Source: DATFES01 sp035457725
GTDB taxonomy: Bacteria > Pseudomonadota > Alphaproteobacteria > CACIAM-22H2
Assembly: GCA_035457725.1 (NCBI GenBank)
Contig: DATIBC010000105.1
Span: forward strand, 62,001-126,000
Direction of reading: 5' to 3'
Length of the DNA stretch: 64,000 bases
This document shows positions 59,194-64,000 of this stretch, piece after piece. The notes below the pieces were generated by a model. That model had not been told where the DNA came from and did not search any database. It saw nothing but the letters and a program-made list of their open reading frames with translations. The position numbers and the translations under genes were made by a program. The stretch's first letter is position 1. Every line of letters begins with the position of its first letter.

Positions 59194-60234
59194 ATGACCG
59201 GCGGCCGCTTCTTCGAGGATTTCCGCCTCGATGAAACGCTGCGCCACGCCACGCCGCGCACGCTTACCGCGGCCGACGCGGCGCTCTACGTCGCGCTCAC
59301 CGGTAGCCGGTTCGCGGTCAACAGCTCGGCGCCGTTCGCCCGGGCGCTCGGCTATCCGGATGCCCCGCTCGATGATCTGCTGGTCTTCAATATCGTCTTC
59401 GGCAAAAGCGTGCCCGACATCTCGGTCAACGCCGTCGCCAATCTCGGTTACGCCGAATGCAGGTTCGAAGCGCCGGTCTATTCGGGCGACACGCTGGCGG
59501 CGCGCTCGACGGTGCTAGGCCTGCGCGAGACTTCGAACGGGCGCGCAGGAATCGTCTGGGTGCGCACCGAGGGCCGCAACCAGCGAGGCGAGCTGGTCGT
59601 TTCTTATGTGCGGTGGGTGATGGTCGAGAAACGCGATCCGGCCGCGCCTGCTCCGGTCGCGGTCATTCCGCGTTTGGCGTCGTGCGTTCCGGCCGAGGCG
59701 GTGTTGGCTCCGCCGTGGCTCGACCTGAGGCGATACGATTTCGCGGCTGCCGGCAGCGCCCGGCGCTGGGGAAGCTATGCGCCGGGCGAGCGGATCGACC
59801 ATGTCGCCGGCATGACGATCGAGGAGGCGGAACACCAGATGGCCACCCGCCTCTATCAGAACACCGCGCAGGTCCATTTCGACCGGCGCCGGATGGCCGG
59901 CGCCAAGTCGGGACGAAGGCTGGTCTATGGCGGGCATATCATGAGTTTGGCCCGCGCGCTGTCCTTCGAGGAGCTCGCCAATGCGTTTCGGATTGTCGCA
60001 ATCCATGGCGGCCGCCACGTCGCTCCGGTCGTCGCTGGGGACACGATTTACGCTTGGTCGGAAGTTCGGGAAAAATTCGCCCTACCGGGGCGCGACGACG
60101 TCGCCGCAATGCGCCTTAGGACGATTGCCGCCAAAGACCACCCATGCGCCGATTTTCCGCGAAAAATCGACGCCGACGCGGATCATCCTGCCGTCGTACT
60201 GGAGCTCGATTATACCGTTCTCGTCCCGCGCTGA
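59194..60234 (+). CDS. MaoC-family dehydratase, mesaconyl-CoA hydratase (beta-methylmalyl-CoA dehydratase) type
   Basis: The product is 346 residues from ATG at 59194, the length of mesaconyl-CoA hydratases. It starts RFFEDFRLDETLRHATPRTL and holds two hot-dog halves; the first includes NSSAPFARALGY and VNAVANLGYAECRF, and the second ERIDHVAGMTIEEAEHQMA and GGHIMSLARALSFEEL. These proteins interconvert mesaconyl-CoA and beta-methylmalyl-CoA. The upstream lyase would split that product, so the two genes supply consecutive steps of the ethylmalonyl-CoA pathway. The gap between them is 65 bases. Ccr and other pathway genes are not in the window. Confidence 0.87.
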   Translation: MTGGRFFEDFRLDETLRHATPRTLTAADAALYVALTGSRFAVNSSAPFARALGYPDAPLDDLLVFNIVFGKSVPDISVNAVANLGYAECRFEAPVYSGDTLAARSTVLGLRETSNGRAGIVWVRTEGRNQRGELVVSYVRWVMVEKRDPAAPAPVAVIPRLASCVPAEAVLAPPWLDLRRYDFAAAGSARRWGSYAPGERIDHVAGMTIEEAEHQMATRLYQNTAQVHFDRRRMAGAKSGRRLVYGGHIMSLARALSFEELANAFRIVAIHGGRHVAPVVAGDTIYAWSEVREKFALPGRDDVAAMRLRTIAAKDHPCADFPRKIDADADHPAVVLELDYTVLVPR

Positions 60235-60323
60235 ACGTGCAAGAAATCTAGGTTTTGCGGGGGAAAACGCGTTTCACACAAAATCTGGTTGTTGCGCCGA
60301 GTCGGCTGTGATACCTGTGGAGT

Positions 60324-60581
60324 CGTCAGGTGTGCTGGACCGAACATCGTGCACTTGTGCGTCAGGTCGCGCTGGCTCCGAGACCCGACGCGGATTGTCC
60401 GGGCGGGACATGTCTTGCGCTGCCGATGGTGATGCCGGCGTGAACCTCACGGTTCCGTCGGCATCTCATTTTGGGTTATTTATAGGATTATTTACCTAGT
60501 TTGACGCAACAAGAGAGGCGTCAGGCGCGCTGGACCGAGATCCGACGCTAAGTGTCCGGGCGGGACACGACCTGACGCCTC
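60324..60581. repeat. three degenerate copies of a structured GC-rich repeat
   Basis: Copies begin with CGTCAGG at 60324, 60360 and 60519 and share a following GCTGGACCGA-like core. Copies two and three also share GTCCGGGCGGGACA at their ends (to about 60412 and 60569). The third copy is flanked by a perfect 11-bp inverted repeat, GAGGCGTCAGG (60515-60525) and CCTGACGCCTC (60571-60581), and encloses the hairpin GTGTCC-GGGCG-GGACAC (60552-60568). An AT-rich island with two TTATTTA units lies between copies (60471-60503). I cannot assign it to a known repeat family. Confidence 0.6.
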
Positions 60582-61130
60582 AGGAGCCTTGCGGCCCCCG
60601 ACCCGCGCGAGCCCAAGTGTCCTTTGCCGAGGCTTGTCAGCCGACGTCCCTGGCGCGACGCCCACCGCTTGCCTCCGCAAAGACGAGGCCCGAAGACCTC
60701 GACCTTGGTGCGATCCGCCTTCGCTCTCGCGTCACCCGCCTCGTGCGTCGCGGCCTGCGATGTTGCCATCGCGACCGCCCGACCCACGCCTGCGATCCTC
60801 CCGGGACCGCTGCCGCCGGTCGGACTGCCGGTCTCCGAAGAAACCGACCGCCCCGCGCCGGGGGTAGGGCAACAGCAAGAGAGACCCGGTTTCGCCGCCC
60901 GATGGACGCGCTGCCGGAAGCAGCTTCGGAGCCATCGGGATCAACGACTCGGTCCCTTGCGAGACCGGAGGTCGTTCTGAAGGAGCTGCCACCGCTTCCG
61001 TCGTCACCGCTCCGTTTCGAAGACGGTTCCCCGCCAGGGGCTTTCCGACGAGCTTGCGAAACGGTCCGCTTCCCTCCATCGCTCTCGCGTGTCGAGGTAA
61101 GCTTCGCAAACTCTCCGGGGGCGAACAATA
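60582..61130. other. GC-rich stretch without a convincing gene
   Basis: About 550 bases follow the repeats. Open frames exist on both strands, but their translations are dominated by Arg, Pro and Ser with no family features, so I treat them as non-coding. Several small inverted elements occur (for example CAAG and CTTG around 60614-60635). No rRNA, tRNA, tmRNA or RNase P features are seen. It could encode a structured RNA or be part of an origin region. Confidence 0.4.
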
Positions 61131-61157
61131 ATAAAAACGAAGAATTGACAAAAATTC

Positions 61158-61218
61158 TGTTGATAAAATTACTGACAACACACAATCGGTCCCGAAACTA
61201 TCCCCAGTGTTATCCACA
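61158..61218. other. DnaA-box cluster beside an AT-rich segment (candidate oriC or DnaA-regulated promoter)
   Basis: TTATCCACA at 61210-61218 is a perfect DnaA box. TGTTGATAA at 61158-61166 is a reverse-orientation box with one mismatch. CTATCCCCA at 61198-61206 differs at two positions. The preceding 61125-61185 is strongly AT-rich (AATAATAAAAACGAAGAATTG and on), like an unwinding element. The cluster ends a 1.1-kb gene-free zone (60235-61338) in an otherwise tightly packed region. No dnaA, hemE or parAB gene is nearby to confirm an origin. Confidence 0.35.
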
Positions 61219-61338
61219 GAACTGAAAGTCAATCGAGCCGAAAAATCGACGAAAAGTGAATGGTCGCGAGCGATGCCGGAGGTGTATCGCTCGATACCAA
61301 TGGATTCTTCCGGCAGCGCAACAGAGGATGTCTACGCC

Positions 61339-61848
61339 ATGAACGCCGACCAGCTCCGCGCTTTGCAAACGCCTCTCAAGGACCGCTATCGCGATAGTCC
61401 GGCGGCCGCGCTTGTCACGCTGCGTGCCGCGGGAACGCTCGATGACGCCGATATCGTGTGCAAGCTCGACACCGGTCGCGCGCTGATCGCCGCCGGCTTG
61501 CATCCCGCCACCGGCGGCGACGGCGTCGCCGCGTGTTCGGGCGACATGCTGCTGGAAGCGCTCGTCGCCTGCGCCGGCGTGACGCTCAAGGCGGTGGCCA
61601 CCGCGCTCGGCATCGCGCTCAAACGCGGCACCGTCCGCGCCGAGGGCGATATCGATTTTCGTGGAACGCTCGGCGTGGCCAAGGACGCGCCCGTGGGCTT
61701 TCGCGACATCAGGCTTCATTTCGACATCGAAAGCGACGCCACGGCCGAACAGGTGGCGACATTGTTCAAACTCACCGAGCGCTACTGCGTCGTCTATCAA
61801 ACCCTGCGCAATCCACCGCCGGTTCGCGTCGAGGTGTCGACGGGGTGA
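61339..61848 (+). CDS. OsmC/Ohr-family protein
   Basis: The product is 169 residues from ATG at 61339. The OsmC fold shows KLDTGRALIAAGLHPATGGDG, then ACSGDMLLEALVACAGVTLKAVATALG with the Cys of the active helix, and YCVVYQTLRNPPPVRVEV at the end. Classical OsmC/Ohr proteins reduce organic peroxides with two Cys; here one Cys lies in LVACAGVT and another in ERYCVVYQTL, consistent with the OsmC pattern. Upstream in-frame codons back to 61207 overlap the DnaA boxes and are unlikely to be coding. Confidence 0.85.
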   Translation: MNADQLRALQTPLKDRYRDSPAAALVTLRAAGTLDDADIVCKLDTGRALIAAGLHPATGGDGVAACSGDMLLEALVACAGVTLKAVATALGIALKRGTVRAEGDIDFRGTLGVAKDAPVGFRDIRLHFDIESDATAEQVATLFKLTERYCVVYQTLRNPPPVRVEVSTG

Positions 61849-61980
61849 GGCCATCGATCGCCGGCCCGCGAATCGGTTGACCTGCCAAAAGTCGCGGTCT
61901 AAACCACTACCACGACGCACACTCCTCGACCGTATGGCGCGTTGTTGGGACGGGCGCGGGATAGATTCCGCCGGCCCCTC

Positions 61981-61996
61981 CCGGGACAGATCCCGG
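61981..61996 (+). other. hairpin in the sdhC leader
   Basis: CCGGGA-CAGA-TCCCGG is a perfect 6-bp stem-loop 33 bases before the sdhC start. It has no T-run. It may be a leader structure or chance in GC-rich sequence. Nothing else distinct is seen in 61849-62028. Confidence 0.3.
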
Positions 61997-62028
61997 CGCG
62001 CCAGGGGTCGCAACTCGATAGAGGCGTT

Positions 62029-62451
62029 ATGCCGTCCGAACCGCCGGCCGCCCACCCTTCTCCCGCTGCCCGGCCGTTGTCGCCGCACATTCAAATTTAC
62101 AAGCCGCAGCTCACCTCGGTCCTGTCGATCCTGCATCGCATCACCGGCGTGGCGCTTGCCTTAGGCACCGTGTTGCTTGTTTGGTGGCTGGCCGCCGCCG
62201 CCGCGGGCCCGCGCGATTATCGCGCCATGCAGGAGTTCATGGGGTCGGACTTTGGCCTGCTCCTGTTGCTCGGCTGGAGCGCGGCGTTGTTCTTTCACCT
62301 TACGAACGGCATTCGTCACCTGTTTTGGGATGCCGGCCTCGGCTTCGAGTTGAACGCGGTCTACCAGAGCGGATGGTCGGTCGTCGCGGTCACGCTCGTA
62401 TTGACGCTCGGCGCATGGCTGCTCGGACTCAGCTATCTCGGGGGCGGCTGA
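62029..62451 (+). CDS. sdhC: succinate dehydrogenase cytochrome b556 subunit
   Basis: The product is 140 residues. The start PLSPHIQIYKPQLTSVLSILHRITGVAL (with the SILHRITG motif) and the haem-ligand region FFHLTNGIRHLFWDAG are diagnostic of SdhC. Three membrane helices are present. It anchors SdhAB and carries part of the quinone and haem b sites. Its stop shares one base with the sdhD ATG. Confidence 0.96.
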   Translation: MPSEPPAAHPSPAARPLSPHIQIYKPQLTSVLSILHRITGVALALGTVLLVWWLAAAAAGPRDYRAMQEFMGSDFGLLLLLGWSAALFFHLTNGIRHLFWDAGLGFELNAVYQSGWSVVAVTLVLTLGAWLLGLSYLGGG

Positions 62452-62849
62452 TGGCGAAATTGACCGGCGCCGACATGCGATCTGGACTGGCGCGCGCGCG
62501 CGGCTTCGGTTCGGCCAAGGACGGCGTCGCGCATTGGTGGGCGCAGCGCTTGACGGCGCTGGCGCTGATTCCGTTAGCGTTGTGGTTCGTCGGCTCGATT
62601 ATCGGTCTGGTCGGCGCCAGTCACTCCGCTGCGCTGGCGTGGATCGGCTCGCCGGCGACGGCGGTTCTATTGATCGTCCTGATCGCCGCGACGTTTCACC
62701 ACGCACAACTCGGCGTCCAGGTGGTGATCGAGGACTACGTGCATCAAGAAGGCCTCAAGTTCGCCGCCATCATGATCGTCAAGGGCGCGGCGATCCTGCT
62801 GGCGGTGACGGCGGCACTTGCCGTGCTCAAGATCGCGGTCAAGGGATGA
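62451..62849 (+). CDS. sdhD: succinate dehydrogenase hydrophobic membrane anchor subunit
   Basis: The product is 132 residues with three membrane helices. GFGSAKDGVAHWWAQRLTALALIPL and the haem-side FHHAQLGVQVVIEDYVHQEGLKF are typical of alphaproteobacterial SdhD. The ATG overlaps the sdhC stop by one base, and sdhA starts seven bases after its stop. It pairs with SdhC to bind haem b and ubiquinone. Confidence 0.95.
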   Translation: MAKLTGADMRSGLARARGFGSAKDGVAHWWAQRLTALALIPLALWFVGSIIGLVGASHSAALAWIGSPATAVLLIVLIAATFHHAQLGVQVVIEDYVHQEGLKFAAIMIVKGAAILLAVTAALAVLKIAVKG

Positions 62850-62856
62850 TCGGCTG

Positions 62857-64000
62857 ATGCCCGACGCATCATCATCGGCGCCGGCGATCGGCGGCGGCGC
62901 CTACAAGCCAACCGATCATTATTACGACGTCGTCGTCGTCGGCGCCGGCGGGGCGGGCTTGCGGGCGACCATGGGGATGGCGGTCGCCGGCTTGAAGACG
63001 GCGTGCGTCACCAAGGTCTTTCCCACCCGCAGCCACACCGTCGCCGCCCAAGGTGGCATATCGGCGGCGCTCGCCAACATGGGCGAGGACGATTGGCGCT
63101 GGCACATGTACGACACGGTCAAGGGCTCCGATTGGCTCGGCGACCAGGACGCCATCGAGTACATGTGCAAGGAGGCGATCCCGGCGATCATCGAGCTCGA
63201 GCACTTCGGCGTGCCGTTCTCGCGCACTCCGACGGGCAAGATCTACCAGCGGCCGTTCGGCGGCATGACCACCCATTTCGGCAAAGGCATCGCCCAGCGT
63301 ACCTGCGCCGCCGCCGACCGCACCGGGCACGCCATCCTTCACACCCTCTACCAGCAGAGTCTCAAGCACAACGCCGAATTCTTCATCGAGTACTTCGCAC
63401 TCGACCTGCTGATGGACGATGAAGGAGCGTGTTGCGGCGTCATCGCCTGGGACCTCGCCGATGGCACGGTGCACCGTTTCTTCGCGCATATGACGGTGCT
63501 GGCGACCGGCGGTTATGGACGCGCGTATTTTTCGTGCACGTCGGCGCATACCTGCACCGGCGACGGCAACGCGATGGTGCTGCGCGCCGGCCTGCCGCTC
63601 GAGGACATGGAGTTCGTGCAGTTCCATCCGACCGGCATATACGGCGCCGGGTGTCTGATCACCGAGGGCTCGCGCGGCGAGGGCGGTTATCTCACCAATT
63701 CGACCGGCGAACGCTTCATGGAACGCTACGCCCCCTCGGCCAAGGACCTCGCCTCACGCGACGTGGTCAGCCGCTCTATGACCATCGAGATTCGCGAGGG
63801 ACGCGGCGTCGGCCCACTCAAGGACCACATCCACCTGCATCTCGAGCATCTCGGCGCCGATCTACTGCATGAGCGGCTGCCCGGGATCACCGAGACGGCG
63901 CGTATTTTCGCCGGCGTCGATTTGACCAAGGAACCGATTCCCGTGCTGCCGACGGCGCATTACAACATGGGTGGCATACCGACGAACTATCACGGCGAAG
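62857..64000 (+). CDS. sdhA: succinate dehydrogenase flavoprotein subunit, N-terminal part
   Basis: The frame from ATG 62857 stays open to the window end (381 codons, about 64% of SdhA). The FAD-binding DVVVVGAGGAGLRATMGMA is followed by FPTRSHTVAAQGGISAAL, whose His carries the covalent FAD. Later FGVPFSRTPTGKIYQRPFGG and DMEFVQFHPTGIYGAGCLI line the dicarboxylate site, and the last visible part is LPTAHYNMGGIPTNYHGE. It oxidises succinate to fumarate. sdhB is expected just beyond the edge. Confidence 0.97.
   Translation, partial: MPDASSSAPAIGGGAYKPTDHYYDVVVVGAGGAGLRATMGMAVAGLKTACVTKVFPTRSHTVAAQGGISAALANMGEDDWRWHMYDTVKGSDWLGDQDAIEYMCKEAIPAIIELEHFGVPFSRTPTGKIYQRPFGGMTTHFGKGIAQRTCAAADRTGHAILHTLYQQSLKHNAEFFIEYFALDLLMDDEGACCGVIAWDLADGTVHRFFAHMTVLATGGYGRAYFSCTSAHTCTGDGNAMVLRAGLPLEDMEFVQFHPTGIYGAGCLITEGSRGEGGYLTNSTGERFMERYAPSAKDLASRDVVSRSMTIEIREGRGVGPLKDHIHLHLEHLGADLLHERLPGITETARIFAGVDLTKEPIPVLPTAHYNMGGIPTNYHGE

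Noticed and set aside
60617..61225. Open frame of about 200 codons on the plus strand, with another of similar length on the minus strand (60637-61185)
   Set aside because: Both translations are Arg/Pro/Ser-rich in the GC-rich part and Lys/Asn-rich in the AT-rich part, change composition abruptly, overlap each other and show no family motif.
1..64000. CRISPR arrays, prophage blocks, intact insertion sequences, defence islands
   Set aside because: No regularly spaced direct repeats, phage structural genes, intact transposases or restriction/toxin genes were recognised on either strand.

Overview
The window is about 64 kb of dense, GC-rich chromosomal DNA from an alphaproteobacterium, most probably a Hyphomicrobiales/Rhodospirillales-type soil or freshwater heterotroph. 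The gene order supports this: dapF-mtaB-ftsY lies divergent to ffh-rpsP-rimM-trmD-rplS-leuC-leuD-leuB-asd, and an HpcH/HpaI lyase plus MaoC dehydratase pair precedes sdhCDA. An ABC_sub_bind-type solute-binding protein, an OpgC protein and a CHASE2 adenylate cyclase fit the same assignment. I see no tRNA, rRNA, CRISPR array, intact mobile element or prophage. The genus cannot be read from the sequence.

Layout. 1-8760: accessory catabolism, with a partial GntR regulator divergent from a CoA-transferase/crotonase pair, an HpaI-type aldolase, a coupled pair of primase-polymerase-like protein and unknown protein, an SDR, a PPK2 kinase, an orphan solute-binding protein, a decayed IS5-type transposase and a PhyH dioxygenase. 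8934-12096: a sugar ABC importer without an ATPase gene. 12374-19919: one long minus-strand run (MarR regulator, Rieske dioxygenase alpha and beta, five-gene branched-chain-type ABC importer, small unknown protein) that looks like an uptake-and-oxidation module for an aromatic acid. 20242-31372: small envelope proteins and a cyclic-nucleotide module made of a Crp-type regulator, a FecR-domain protein, a CHASE2 adenylate cyclase, a class III phosphodiesterase and two CRP-type sites. Enzymes and RlmJ lie among them. 31435-39301: a double cold-shock protein with a possible upstream ORF, pgk, an ECF sigma/anti-sigma pair, a sugar dehydrogenase, a Nudix hydrolase, a DMT transporter and KDG kinase.

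39425-53699 is the core block: a tiny lysine-rich gene with its own terminator, the SRP receptor, tRNA-modification and lysine-pathway genes, the SRP protein, the ribosomal-protein cluster, the leucine operon (with an RDD membrane protein inserted), an alternative oxidase, a small methyltransferase and asd. 53747-57179 holds an OpgC membrane protein with two SGNH-fold proteins, one of which appears to have lost its active site, and a LysE exporter. 57264-60234 has pdxY and a lyase/dehydratase pair typical of the ethylmalonyl-CoA pathway.

From 60235 to 61338 there is about 1.1 kb without a convincing gene. It holds three degenerate structured repeats and then an AT-rich segment with a perfect DnaA box, a one-mismatch box and a two-mismatch box. 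It is a candidate replication origin or DnaA-controlled promoter. OsmC and sdhC-sdhD-sdhA (cut by the window end) follow.
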